Shown piece after piece: positions 1-7,745 of a stretch of DNA of 64,000 nt. A model generated the notes under the pieces. The model saw nothing but the letters and a program-made list of their open reading frames with translations, was not told the origin of the DNA and did no database searches. The translations under genes were made by a program, and so were the position numbers. The stretch comes from an uncultured Bacteroides sp. (GTDB lineage: Bacteria; Bacteroidota; Bacteroidia; Bacteroidales; UBA932). The stretch spans positions 1 to 64,000 of the forward strand of contig UQQM01000007.1 in assembly GCA_900543205.1 (NCBI GenBank), in the 5' to 3' direction. The first letter of the stretch is position 1; the number at the start of each line of letters is the position of its first letter.

Positions 1-55
1 AATTGACGCCGAGCAGACTTTTTTCGTCTGCGAGGCGCAATTGCAGCCGCGAGGC
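1..55 (+). repeat. 55-bp direct repeat, copy 1
   Basis: Copies at 1-55 and 307-361 differ at one base (GCC versus GGC at the tenth position). Each contains a small hairpin, GCAGAC - six or seven T-rich bases - GTCTGC, followed by GCGAGGC twice. Copy 1 begins at the window edge, so the true repeat may be longer. Confidence 0.75.
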
Positions 56-85
56 TATGCCACCGGACGCGGCACTGCAGCTCGT

Positions 86-110
86 GAGGCGAGAAACGGG
101 GACAAGCCTC
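86..110 (+). repeat. stem-loop with conserved 15-nt loop, copy A
   Basis: Stem GAGGC (86-90) and GCCTC (106-110) enclose the loop GAGAAACGGGGACAA. The loop matches those at 48514-48528 and 48659-48673 at most positions, whereas the stems differ. Outer pairing ACTGC (74-78) with GCAGT (119-123) is possible. No T-tract follows, so it is not an ordinary terminator. Confidence 0.55.
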
Positions 111-306
111 CCTCGCCCGCAGTCCGCATCCGGCTCTCGATCGCCCTAAGTAGTCGGCTCTCCTAGTCGTTTGTGATTATCTGACATTCAACTTTATCGC
201 CGAGGTCATCTTATGGCGATGCCCCGATTTTCAGCCATTCCTGTTATGCAGATCTGTCGAGATATGCAATACAGAAAGTGTCAGAACTGCCTTGCCGAGC
301 GGACTG

Positions 307-361
307 AATTGACGGCGAGCAGACTTTTTTCGTCTGCGAGGCGCAATTGCAGCCGCGAGGC
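307..361 (+). repeat. 55-bp direct repeat, copy 2
   Basis: Second copy of the repeat at 1-55, with one mismatch. The sequences flanking the two copies differ, so this is a short dispersed unit and not part of a longer duplication. Confidence 0.75.
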
Positions 362-500
362 GGAAGGTGCGCGAAACGCAATGAACAAAAGCAGGCGGAT
401 AACATATCCGCATGAACTGCAACAAAGCCGCCTGGACGGAAGACAACAGATTCGACAGAGCTGAAGACAACAGATCCGCTGAAACCGGACACACTGACTG

Positions 501-531
501 AAAAATGCAGCCCGGAAACCACCGGACTGCA
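501..531 (-). terminator. terminator of the DUF4923 gene
   Basis: Read on the minus strand, a 10-bp stem with one mismatch (506-515 with 522-531, loop 516-521) is followed by TTTTT (501-505). It lies about 50 nt past the stop of the leftward gene. Confidence 0.75.
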
Positions 532-581
532 TTCGCAAGATTGAAGTCTGCAAACAGGCCCAACGGCCTGCAGCTCAGACA

Positions 582-1202
582 CTACTTCACCCTGGACAGC
601 TCGAAACCGATCTGCATGCCATCGTACTTCTCGAGCAGAGAAGTCAGAGCACCCAGCTTGGAATCCCCCACCGAAGAAGTAATCTTCGAGATGAAATCCA
701 GAAGCTTGTCCGCATTGAAAAGCAGCTGCAGACTGTTGGCACCGACCGAAACATTGGTCTTGAGGACAATTCCCTTGAGCTTCTCATTCTTACCATAGTC
801 CAGTTCGAGAGTCTTCTCCTCCTTGGAATAGGTATACTCTCCGGGGAATTTGGTCTGCATGAAGTTCGTAGAGAAGCTTCCGTCCTCATTGAAGACATAG
901 CTGAAAAGCCCATCCTTGATACCTGCCATCTGAAGATACTCGTCCAGCTGGGCCTCCACCTTGCCGACCGCGAGCTCCGAGGCCGCGTTCATGAACATGT
1001 TGTCGCCGGTGAACTTGACGGCGCTGCCGGAGAACTCCCATGTCCCCTCGATATTCTTGGGTATCACGTCAAGCTGGTCCACCACGGACTCAACCATGTC
1101 CTTCACTCCGCCGTTGCTGAGCAGCTCCTTGAACGACTGCCCGTAAGCCTGCGTGCCACCTGCGAAGAGCATGAGTGCTGCAATCATCATTATTTTCTTC
1201 AT
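582..1202 (-). CDS. DUF4923-like exported protein
   Basis: A 206-aa protein with a clear signal peptide: two lysines, then a hydrophobic stretch ending in a cleavable A-x-G-Q region near residue 22. The mature part has the layout of Bacteroidales DUF4923 (lipocalin-like) proteins: a motif on GTWEFSGSAVKFTG near residues 52-65, a helical linker, then alternating hydrophobic residues in a likely beta barrel with aromatic and glycine turns. The function of this family is not established; a periplasmic or outer membrane location is inferred from the signal. It stands alone on the minus strand, between the dsbD terminator and its own terminator at 501-531. I saw no good TAnnTTTG box just upstream, so its promoter is unclear. 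Confidence 0.75.
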   Translation of the reverse strand: MKKIMMIAALMLFAGGTQAYGQSFKELLSNGGVKDMVESVVDQLDVIPKNIEGTWEFSGSAVKFTGDNMFMNAASELAVGKVEAQLDEYLQMAGIKDGLFSYVFNEDGSFSTNFMQTKFPGEYTYSKEEKTLELDYGKNEKLKGIVLKTNVSVGANSLQLLFNADKLLDFISKITSSVGDSKLGALTSLLEKYDGMQIGFELSRVK

Positions 1203-1219
1203 AAAAACAATTTATTATA

Positions 1220-1253
1220 CAACAAAAGGCAGCGCCGGATATTCCGGCGCTGC
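1220..1253 (-). terminator. terminator of the dsbD operon
   Basis: On the minus strand, a perfect 11-bp GC-rich stem (1229-1239 with 1243-1253, 3-nt loop) is followed by CTTTTGTTG. It ends the zapA-rny-dsbD transcription unit just before the DUF4923 start. Confidence 0.85.
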
Positions 1254-1256
1254 AGA

Positions 1257-3053
1257 CTATTCTGAAAGGAATTCGATATATCCGGGGATGTCCAGGTCGT
1301 AAGCCCTGGGGCCCTTGAGTATCTCGCCGTCCGAATCCAGCACGAAATAATTTGGCTGGGAGTTCACGTTGAAGCGTGTCAGAGCTATGTAGGAATTGAG
1401 CCGGCCCACATCCTTGAGCGGCTTTCCGCTGTCGTTGAGAATCTGTTCGGACTCGGGAATCTTTGTCTTGTCATCGACATACAGGGCAAGTATCACGAAA
1501 TCCTCCCTGAGCATACTCAGCACCTCGGGATCCGACCATACCCTCGCCTCCATCTCGCGGCAGTTCACGCAGCCGTGGCCGGTAATGTCCACGAATATGC
1601 GCTTTCCGCTGCGCTGCGCCGCCGCAACGGCGTCGTCGATGTTGTCATACGCCTTCAGACCGTGTGCGATGGTGATCATGCCGTCTTCGGCCTGCGTATC
1701 GGATGATGCCGGCACTGCGGTGCCGGAATTCTGCCCTATCACGAAATCCTGGGTCTCCATAGGCGGCAGATAGCCCGAAAGCGCCTTGAGAGGTGCCCCG
1801 AACATTCCGGGAACCATGTAGACCACGAAGGAGAACACCGCTATAGAGAGCGCCAGACGCTTCACTGACAGATGCTCCATCGGAGAGTCATACTTGAAGC
1901 GTATCTTGCCGAGCAGATAGAAGCCGAGAAGGGTGAACACGACTATCCATATCGCAAGGTACACCTCCCTGTCAAGGATACCCCAGTGATAGGTCTGGTC
2001 GGCCACGCTCAGGAACTTCAGTCCCAGGGCGATTTCGATGAAGCCCAGCACAACCTTGACCGAATTCAGCCAGCCTCCGCTCTTGGGCAGCTTCTTGAGA
2101 AGCGACGGGAACAGGGCGAAAATCGTGAACGGCAGGGCGAAGGCCACGCTGAACGCCAGCATGGTCACCATCGGCGCCCAGAATTCCCCCTGGGTGCTCT
2201 TGATCAGCACCGTACCTACGATGGGGCCGGTGCAGCTGAAGCTCACGAGCACCAGAGTAAGCGCGAGGAAGAACACTCCCGCAAGACCCTTGCGGTCACT
2301 CTTGCTGTCGGCGCTGTTGGTCCATTTGGAAGGCAGGGTGATTTCGAAGGCCCCGAAGAAGCTCGCGGCGAACACCATGAACACAAGGAAGAAGATGATG
2401 TTCGGCAGCCAGTGCGTAGCCAGCCAGTTGAAGATGTCTGCGGTGACTCCGCTGCCTCCGACCAGCCAGGTTATGCCTATGATTGCGGAAATCGGCACGG
2501 TATACAGCAGGACGATGAAAAGGCCGTACATCATCGCCTTGAAGCGTCCTGCGGCAGGAGAGCCGCTTCCCTTGAGGAAGAACGATATGGTCATCGGCAC
2601 CATAGGGAACACACAGGGCGTAAGCAGCATTGCGAAACCCCACAGTATAGCCTCGAGTATCAGTGCCCAAAGCGAAGATGAGCCGGCAGATTCCCCTGAA
2701 GCCTCCGTATCAGCCGCCGATACAGTTGCGACGTCCGGGGCCGGGGCGGGCCTGGAAGCCGTCGCACCCTGTACCGAAGGCAGGGAAAGCTGGGGCGCCG
2801 CAAGGGTGGAAGCCGCAGGAGCAGCGGAGGTGCCGCCATGCAGATAGAGGTCGAACTCCCAATCCTCCGGCATGTTGCACTGGGTGCCTATGCAGCTCAT
2901 GAAATCCACCGTGCCGGAAATATGGTCGATTCCGGGCGTAGGCTCCCCGGTAAGCACGACCCTGGGGCCGTCTTCGGTCTGCTCGACTTCGGAAGTCCAG
3001 ATGACGGTGGGCCCTGCCTGAAGCAGGAAGGACAAGAACAACAGTTTGAACAT
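1257..3053 (-). CDS. dsbD: thiol:disulfide interchange protein DsbD
   Basis: A 598-aa inner membrane protein that moves reducing power from cytoplasmic thioredoxin to periplasmic thiol proteins. An N-terminal signal is followed by a short periplasmic segment that keeps a Cys pair (SCIGTQCN, about residues 53-60). After a low-complexity Ala/Ser/Pro linker come eight or so membrane segments with the membrane-embedded Cys motifs (MLLTPCVFP and SFSCTGP), typical of the DsbD/CcdA core. The C-terminal thioredoxin domain has the active site CVNC at about 495-498. The N-terminal domain is shorter than the roughly 120-aa immunoglobulin-like domain of proteobacterial DsbD. The start lies 1 nt from the rny stop, so the two genes are almost certainly co-transcribed. 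Confidence 0.93.
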   Translation of the reverse strand: MFKLLFLSFLLQAGPTVIWTSEVEQTEDGPRVVLTGEPTPGIDHISGTVDFMSCIGTQCNMPEDWEFDLYLHGGTSAAPAASTLAAPQLSLPSVQGATASRPAPAPDVATVSAADTEASGESAGSSSLWALILEAILWGFAMLLTPCVFPMVPMTISFFLKGSGSPAAGRFKAMMYGLFIVLLYTVPISAIIGITWLVGGSGVTADIFNWLATHWLPNIIFFLVFMVFAASFFGAFEITLPSKWTNSADSKSDRKGLAGVFFLALTLVLVSFSCTGPIVGTVLIKSTQGEFWAPMVTMLAFSVAFALPFTIFALFPSLLKKLPKSGGWLNSVKVVLGFIEIALGLKFLSVADQTYHWGILDREVYLAIWIVVFTLLGFYLLGKIRFKYDSPMEHLSVKRLALSIAVFSFVVYMVPGMFGAPLKALSGYLPPMETQDFVIGQNSGTAVPASSDTQAEDGMITIAHGLKAYDNIDDAVAAAQRSGKRIFVDITGHGCVNCREMEARVWSDPEVLSMLREDFVILALYVDDKTKIPESEQILNDSGKPLKDVGRLNSYIALTRFNVNSQPNYFVLDSDGEILKGPRAYDLDIPGYIEFLSE

Positions 3054-3054
3054 T

Positions 3055-4590
3055 TTACTTGGCTATTGCTACGGAACGTGTTTCCCTGATTACCGTTATC
3101 TTCACCTGACCGGGATAGGTCATCTCGTCCTGGATGCGCTGGGCGATGTCGGTCGACAGACGGGCGGCCTGCTCGTCACTGACCTCCTCGGCCCCGACAA
3201 TCACGCGGAGCTCGCGGCCGGCCTGGATGGCATACGCCTTGGTGACACCGGGATATGAGGCGGCAAGATTCTCCATGCCCTCAAGCCTCTTGATGTAGGA
3301 CTCTATCACCTCCCTTCTGGCACCGGGACGCGCGCCTGAAATCGCATCGGCGACCAGGACAAGAGGAGCATATATCGAGGTCATCTCCATCTCCTCGTGG
3401 TGGGCGCCGACGGCGTTGCATATCTCGGGACGCTCCTTGTACTGCTCGGCCATCTTCGCTCCGAGTATGGCGTGCGGATATTCAGGATCGCTCTCGCAGA
3501 CCTTTCCTATATCGTGGAGCAGTCCGGCGCGCCTGGCGATTTTGGGATTCAGCCCGAGCTCGGACGCCATGGTCGCGCAGATGTTCGCGACCTCGCGCGA
3601 GTGCTGGAGAAGGTTCTGTCCGTAGGAAGAACGATACTTCATGCGGCCTATGAGCTTCACGAGTTCGATATGGAGTCCGTGCACTCCCAGGTCTATGCAG
3701 GTACGCTTTCCCGTCTCGAGAATCTCGTCGTCAAGCTGCTTGCTCACCTTGGCGACCACCTCCTCGATACGTGCGGGATGAATGCGGCCGTCTATCACCA
3801 GCTGGTGGAGAGAAAGCCTTGCCACTTCCCTGCGCACGGGGTCGAAAGCCGAAAGAAGTATGGCGTCGGGAGTATCGTCAACGACGATTTCCACTCCCGT
3901 GGCAGCCTCGAGAGCCCTGATGTTGCGGCCTTCCCTTCCGATGATGCGGCCCTTGACCTCGTCATTCTCTATGGGGAAGGTGGTCACCGCGTTCTCAATG
4001 GCGGTTTCCGTGGCAGTGCGCTGGATGGTGTTGATTACGATGCGCTTGGCCTCGCGGGCGGCGTTGAGCCTCGCTTCGTCCATGGTGTCGTTGATGTAGG
4101 CCTGAGCCTCCGACCTGGCTTCCGCCTTCATGTTCTCCACGAGCATCTTCTTGGCCTCCTCCGAGCTCATGCCGGCTATGTTCTCAAGCTCCCTGTTGAC
4201 CTGCTGGGTGAGCCTGTCACACTCCTCCATCCTCGCCTCGAGCTTCTGGCGCTGGGCGTTCAGCTGGCCCTTCTGCGAATCCAGGTCGCGCTGGCGGCGG
4301 TTGAGCTCTCCAGCCTGCTGGTTGAGCTGGCCCTCGCGGGACTTGATATTGTTCTCCCTGTCCTTGAGCTCGGAGTTCTTGTTGTTCACATACTTGTCAT
4401 GCTCGCTCTTCAGCTGGAGGAACTTCTCCTTGGCCTGGAAGATCTTCTGCTGCTTGATATTCTCCGCCTCGGCATTGGCCTTTTCGATTATGGCGTCTGC
4501 GTGGCCCTTGGCAACAAGCCTCACGACCACTATATAAATCGCAATTCCGATGACCGCACCGGCAATTGCCGCTATTACATAAAACAACAT
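3055..4590 (-). CDS. rny: ribonuclease Y
   Basis: A 511-aa membrane-anchored endoribonuclease that initiates mRNA decay. The order of parts matches the family: one N-terminal membrane helix (about residues 3-25), a long charged coiled coil (about 30-200) rich in Lys, Glu and Gln, a KH RNA-binding motif ([15 protein letters not shown], about 215-230), and a catalytic HD domain with LLHDIGKV near residue 359. The length is normal. It follows zapA and the 6S RNA on the same strand and precedes dsbD by 1 nt. A terminator lies between the 6S RNA and the rny start, so rny is served by read-through or by a promoter within that short AT-rich gap. Confidence 0.97.
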   Translation of the reverse strand: MLFYVIAAIAGAVIGIAIYIVVVRLVAKGHADAIIEKANAEAENIKQQKIFQAKEKFLQLKSEHDKYVNNKNSELKDRENNIKSREGQLNQQAGELNRRQRDLDSQKGQLNAQRQKLEARMEECDRLTQQVNRELENIAGMSSEEAKKMLVENMKAEARSEAQAYINDTMDEARLNAAREAKRIVINTIQRTATETAIENAVTTFPIENDEVKGRIIGREGRNIRALEAATGVEIVVDDTPDAILLSAFDPVRREVARLSLHQLVIDGRIHPARIEEVVAKVSKQLDDEILETGKRTCIDLGVHGLHIELVKLIGRMKYRSSYGQNLLQHSREVANICATMASELGLNPKIARRAGLLHDIGKVCESDPEYPHAILGAKMAEQYKERPEICNAVGAHHEEMEMTSIYAPLVLVADAISGARPGARREVIESYIKRLEGMENLAASYPGVTKAYAIQAGRELRVIVGAEEVSDEQAARLSTDIAQRIQDEMTYPGQVKITVIRETRSVAIAK

Positions 4591-4614
4591 TATATATTGG
4601 TTTTAATAAACATC

Positions 4615-4650
4615 AAAAAAACAGTATCTGCAGGCATCGTGCAGATACTG
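4615..4650 (-). terminator. terminator after 6S RNA
   Basis: On the minus strand, a perfect 10-bp stem, CAGTATCTGC (arms 4641-4650 and 4622-4631), is followed by seven T residues (4615-4621). It separates the 6S RNA from rny, whose start codon is 25 nt further on. Confidence 0.85.
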
Positions 4651-4657
4651 TATGCAA

Positions 4658-4808
4658 AAGCCGTCAGCCGAACTTTCAGAAAAACCTCTGAATAGGATTT
4701 GGGCTCCGTTCCGTATCGGGCTTCCCGTCATGCGGGCCTGCCTTCCCCAGCTCGAGTAGACCCGGTTCCGAAGAACTTGTTGTTTTCAGAAGATGGGCCT
4801 GACGGCTA
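4658..4808 (-). ncRNA. ssrS: 6S RNA
   Basis: About 150 nt between zapA and rny fold like 6S RNA, the regulator that binds sigma70-type RNA polymerase holoenzyme by mimicking an open promoter. The ends close with a perfect 9-bp stem, AGCCGTCAG (4799-4807) with CTGACGGCT (4660-4668). An inner arm carries GGGTCTACTCGAGC and, opposite it, CGATACGGAACGGAGCCC, flanking the central unpaired region expected for the family. An intrinsic terminator follows within about 10 nt. The position downstream of zapA is the same as in many other bacteria. The 5' end coincides with the zapA stop codon (4806-4808), so it may be processed from the zapA transcript. Exact ends are inferred from the closing stem. Confidence 0.82.
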
Positions 4809-5096
4809 TTTTTCCTCTACCTCAAGATATGCAGCGAGATTCTTTTCCAGCTCCTCCGCCTCCTCCTCGAATCTCTGCATATTCCCTTGTGAGAGCAATT
4901 TGGCGACCGCTTCCCGGATTGCGACTATCATCAGCTTGTCCTCGAAAGGAGTGGTCCGGAACTTTTCGTTGAGCGACATGAGCATCTCGTTCACATCCTC
5001 GGCGGCAAGTCTCAGCAGACGCTCCATCTCGGGGCTCTCCGCTACCATGGGATAGGGCCTGCCTCCTATGAGAAGTCTGATGCGCTGCTTTGCCAT
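4806..5096 (-). CDS. zapA: cell division protein ZapA
   Basis: A 96-aa protein of the ZapA family, which bundles FtsZ filaments at midcell. The N-terminal part (KQRIRLLIGGRPYPM) is the beta-hairpin start of the domain, followed by the conserved PEMERLLRLAAEDVNEM region and a C-terminal Glu/Leu-rich coiled coil. The start at 5096 is chosen over an upstream one because it overlaps the stop of the preceding coiled-coil gene by 1 nt, a coupled arrangement. Its stop codon lies within the 5' end of the 6S RNA. Confidence 0.9.
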   Translation of the reverse strand: MAKQRIRLLIGGRPYPMVAESPEMERLLRLAAEDVNEMLMSLNEKFRTTPFEDKLMIVAIREAVAKLLSQGNMQRFEEEAEELEKNLAAYLEVEEK

Positions 5097-5383
5097 TAGC
5101 TCTCCAACAGTTTTATGCATTCGTCAATCTCGCGGATGAGCCTGTCAAGGCTTTTTCCCTCCTTTCCTTCTCCCGAATCAGCAAAAGCCGCTCCCAGCCG
5201 GAGATTGTCAATCTGTAGGTTCAAATCAGTTATCTGCTCTCTGCATTTCCTTATCTCCTCCTTGTACTTTCTCGTCCTTTCCTCTTCTTCCGCCAGCCTC
5301 AAGGCAAGGGAGCCAGCTTTCTGCTTCTCCTTCTCATACAATGCCATCAAACGCGAAATGTCAGTCTTCAGGTCTTCGAGCAT
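5096..5383 (-). CDS. small coiled-coil protein upstream of zapA
   Basis: A 95-aa protein, highly charged and almost wholly helical, with heptad-like Leu/Ile/Ala spacing over residues 5-65, then a Gly/Ser/Ala break and a short C-terminal helix. No family is recognised with certainty. Its tight coupling to zapA (TAATG junction) suggests a partner in division-ring assembly similar in role to ZapB, but this is inference from context. The start at 5383 is chosen because it gives the usual MLEDLK-like beginning and lies about 25 nt after a good -7 box; an in-frame alternative 21 nt upstream would sit almost on the promoter. Confidence 0.75.
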   Translation of the reverse strand: MLEDLKTDISRLMALYEKEKQKAGSLALRLAEEEERTRKYKEEIRKCREQITDLNLQIDNLRLGAAFADSGEGKEGKSLDRLIREIDECIKLLES

Positions 5384-5408
5384 AGGGCAGAGATACTGAA
5401 ACACACGG

Positions 5409-5439
5409 CAAATATAATGAAAAACAGAAGAATATCAAA
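5409..5439 (-). promoter_or_regulatory. promoter of the zapA-rny operon
   Basis: On the minus strand, TTTG (5436-5439), a 19-nt spacer and TATATTTG (5409-5416) match the Bacteroidota housekeeping promoter. The TTTG is the end of the T-tract of the upstream ompA terminator. Confidence 0.75.
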
Positions 5440-5471
5440 AAAGAGACCCGCCGGGAACTCCGGCGGGCCTC
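5436..5471 (-). terminator. terminator of the ompA operon
   Basis: On the minus strand, a long GC-rich stem (5443-5455 with 5459-5471) is followed by TTTTTTG. It lies about 20 nt past the ompA stop. Confidence 0.88.
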
Positions 5472-5490
5472 AATCATACGTATCTTGAAA

Positions 5491-6645
5491 TTATTTCTTC
5501 TTGATGACAACGGTACGGGAGAGAACGTCGTTGTTGAAGAACATCGGATCTACTCCGCCGTAAGCCTTCATCTCGAGCCTTGAAGGATCCACACCGTACT
5601 CTACGAGAGCATCGTAAACGGCCTGGGCACGCTTCTCTGCAAGAGTCTGGTTGCGCTTAACGCTGCCGGTCTTCTTGTCGGCATATCCTCCGACCTCATA
5701 TACGCAGTCGTCCGAGCTGGCGTTGATAGCCTCGGCATAGAGCTGGATGCGGGCCTTGTCCTTGCTGCTGATGGTAGCCTTGCCAATCTCGAAGAAGATG
5801 GCTGTAGAAGCGGGAACAACGGTCTCGACAACCTTCTCGACCTCCTTGATGACGGGCTTCTCGACAATCTTCTCGACAATCTTGGGATTCATCTCAACAG
5901 CCTCGTCGGCAAGAGCCTGTGCGGCCTCCATGGAAACGTAGCCGGCAGAAGCTGCGGCCATCGCGGCACGGGCAGTCTTTCCGTTGGCGCCGCCTATGGT
6001 CCACACACCGTTGAGGGCGATGCGGGTAGTTCCTTCAGCCTTGCGATAGGCATCGGCGTCACCGAAGATTGAAGGGGTCACCCCGAAACGTCCCTCAAGA
6101 CCGAGGGCGAAAGAATTGGTGATGTTGTATGCAAGGCCGAGACCTACGGTCGCACCTGCACGCACCTTGAACTTGTCGCTCTCCTCAACTTTTACCACGT
6201 TCAAATCCTGGACACCGGAGAACCTGGTACCCTCGGATGAGAAGTTGAGGGTAGGACCGGCGAAGAGGTATACGTTGAACTTTGAAAGATCCTTAGCGAA
6301 GATGTTTGTGATGTTGAACATCGCGTCGAAGTTGAGCTCTCCGAAGAGCTTGTTCTTGTAGTCGCGTACAACCTGGCCGGCATCGTAAGCGTTGCCCTCA
6401 TTGGCGTCCAGAGTCTGGTAAGGACCGCCGATCACGGCACGTACGCCCCACACGGGGGTGATGTACTTGCCCACCTCGAGGTTCACATATACTGAAGGAG
6501 TATTGAAACCGGGAGTCATCGGAGAGATTATACCTACTCCGCCGCCGACGAAGATGTCGTTTCCTTTGTCAGTCGTCTCGGCGCTTGCCGCTGCCATTCC
6601 GGCAGCAAGTGCGGCTGACAGTGCGAAAAACTTGATGAGTTTCAT
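5491..6645 (-). CDS. OmpA-family outer membrane protein
   Basis: A 384-aa protein with a signal peptide (about residues 1-22). Residues 25-225 form a likely eight-stranded beta barrel (alternating aromatic and Gly-rich strands such as GDADAYRKAEGTTRIALNG). A linker with the repeated pattern VEKIVEKPVIKEVEK (about 255-275) leads to a C-terminal OmpA-like peptidoglycan-binding domain: AIFFEIGKATIS, then YADKKTGSVKRNQTLAEKRA and a terminal basic strand. It anchors the outer membrane to the cell wall and is likely abundant. The gene follows the His-rich lipoprotein gene by 41 nt on the same strand and ends at a strong terminator. Confidence 0.92.
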   Translation of the reverse strand: MKLIKFFALSAALAAGMAAASAETTDKGNDIFVGGGVGIISPMTPGFNTPSVYVNLEVGKYITPVWGVRAVIGGPYQTLDANEGNAYDAGQVVRDYKNKLFGELNFDAMFNITNIFAKDLSKFNVYLFAGPTLNFSSEGTRFSGVQDLNVVKVEESDKFKVRAGATVGLGLAYNITNSFALGLEGRFGVTPSIFGDADAYRKAEGTTRIALNGVWTIGGANGKTARAAMAAASAGYVSMEAAQALADEAVEMNPKIVEKIVEKPVIKEVEKVVETVVPASTAIFFEIGKATISSKDKARIQLYAEAINASSDDCVYEVGGYADKKTGSVKRNQTLAEKRAQAVYDALVEYGVDPSRLEMKAYGGVDPMFFNNDVLSRTVVIKKK

Positions 6646-6686
6646 ATTGCTTTTTCTTTTATTTCGTTAAACTCCTGGGCCTCTGA

Positions 6687-7616
6687 TTATTCTGCGAATA
6701 CGATTCCGCCGCCGGCGTTGTCATGCTCGCCGTGTGAAGCATGTCCGTGACCGTGTACATAATCGTGTGAGTGTCCGGGAAGAGCCATCTCAAGATACTC
6801 TACCTGAGTGCTTGAAACACCCTCCACGTTGAAGGTTCCGACTTCCTCTCCGTCAACCTTCACCACATACTCGGTAGTCTCGGTGGTTTTGGTCTGCCAT
6901 ACAGTATAGAGAGCCCATGCGGATACGTTGAATGAGAACTCTTCCTTTTCCTCTTTCTGTCCCACGCTGTTGTAGGAGTCGACATAGGTCTGAACAAGAG
7001 ACTCGTAGTCAGGATTGGTAATGGAGGTCTTCTCAGCCTCTACGCCGGAGAACACTGAATATGTTCCGGATACGGTAATCATGAACGGGGTGGGGTTCTC
7101 GGCCCACTTTGAGAGGTCGATTCCGTTGTGGGAGTGAGAATGGCCTTCCACGTTAAGAGTGCTCAGGTATCCCACTTCAGTGACAGAAAGGGAAGTTCCC
7201 TTCTCGACGGTAACCACTACAGGCTCGGGCTCGGGATCCGGACCGGGTTCGGGATAAGGGGTACCCATAACCTCAACCACATTGTAGGTAGCCAGACCGC
7301 CGGCAAGCAGACTGTTGATCTTCACGGTGACGGTCTTGGTCTCGTCAGGATATTTAGAACTGCTGAGAACCAAGTTGACATCCATTGCCTGAATAGCTTT
7401 GTTGCCGGTAATAGTCACTACATTGCCATCAACATCTCCCTCACCGCCGGGGCAATCAACCTTAAGCCCCTCGATAGGCTCAGCTGTCTGAACATCGATA
7501 ACCGTGACATTGATCGTCGCCTTGGCGGGATCTACGTCGAACGCTGTCTCCAGCTCCTCGGGCTGGCAGGCAACGAAAGCGCCGACCAGCGCGAACAGTG
7601 AAAATAATTTTTTCAT
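6687..7616 (-). CDS. His-rich lipoprotein (DUF3869-like)
   Basis: A 309-aa lipoprotein. The signal ends in a lipobox with Cys at residue 17 (AFVACQPEE). Two beta-rich segments follow: an early domain with VTVIDVQTAEPIEGLKV, then a Pro/Glu linker (PEPGPDPEPEP), then a second domain with EGHSHSHNG. The C-terminus is a His/Gly/Asp-rich tail (GHSHDYVHGHGHASHGEHDN). The start resembles Bacteroides DUF3869 proteins. The His clusters suggest divalent metal binding at the surface or in the periplasm, which is inference. The start at 7616 gives the usual MKK signal; an in-frame start 15 nt upstream exists. It is the first gene of a two-gene unit with the OmpA-family gene. Confidence 0.78.
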   Translation of the reverse strand: MKKLFSLFALVGAFVACQPEELETAFDVDPAKATINVTVIDVQTAEPIEGLKVDCPGGEGDVDGNVVTITGNKAIQAMDVNLVLSSSKYPDETKTVTVKINSLLAGGLATYNVVEVMGTPYPEPGPDPEPEPVVVTVEKGTSLSVTEVGYLSTLNVEGHSHSHNGIDLSKWAENPTPFMITVSGTYSVFSGVEAEKTSITNPDYESLVQTYVDSYNSVGQKEEKEEFSFNVSAWALYTVWQTKTTETTEYVVKVDGEEVGTFNVEGVSSTQVEYLEMALPGHSHDYVHGHGHASHGEHDNAGGGIVFAE

Positions 7617-7701
7617 CTTTTTATTGAACATTGATTAAACTTGCTCTTTCCCAACAATAATGTCCGCACACGCAAACGCATACTTCGAACACTATTACCC
7701 A

Positions 7702-7732
7702 CAAAGTTAGTTAAATTTTTTCCAAAGGCAAA
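7702..7732 (-). promoter_or_regulatory. promoter of the lipoprotein-ompA operon
   Basis: On the minus strand, TTTG (7729-7732), a 19-nt AT-rich spacer and TAACTTTG (7702-7709) exactly match the Bacteroidota consensus. It leaves an untranslated leader of about 80 nt. Confidence 0.82.
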
Positions 7733-7745
7733 AGATTTTTGTCTT

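Larger units (their letters stand above)
1..581. other. gene-poor flank with repeats
   Basis: No convincing gene is seen here; the short overlapping reading frames on both strands lack start context, domains and consistent composition. It holds a 55-bp direct repeat (1-55 and 307-361), a stem-loop at 86-110 belonging to a family seen elsewhere in the window, a short repeat GAAGACAACAGAT near 440 and 462, and the terminator of the leftward gene at 582-1202. The window edge may hide a gene to the left. Confidence 0.6.

Noticed and set aside
213-464. Small open frames in the left flank
   Set aside because: They run through the 55-bp repeat on both strands, with no start context and no recognised protein.
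3397-4695. A 432-codon open frame on the plus strand
   Set aside because: It is the antisense of rny and the 6S RNA region, Leu/Val-rich without any domain.
4591-4810. Riboswitch or leader of rny
   Set aside because: The 9-bp closing stem, inner motifs and terminator fit 6S RNA better, and the terminator separates it from rny.
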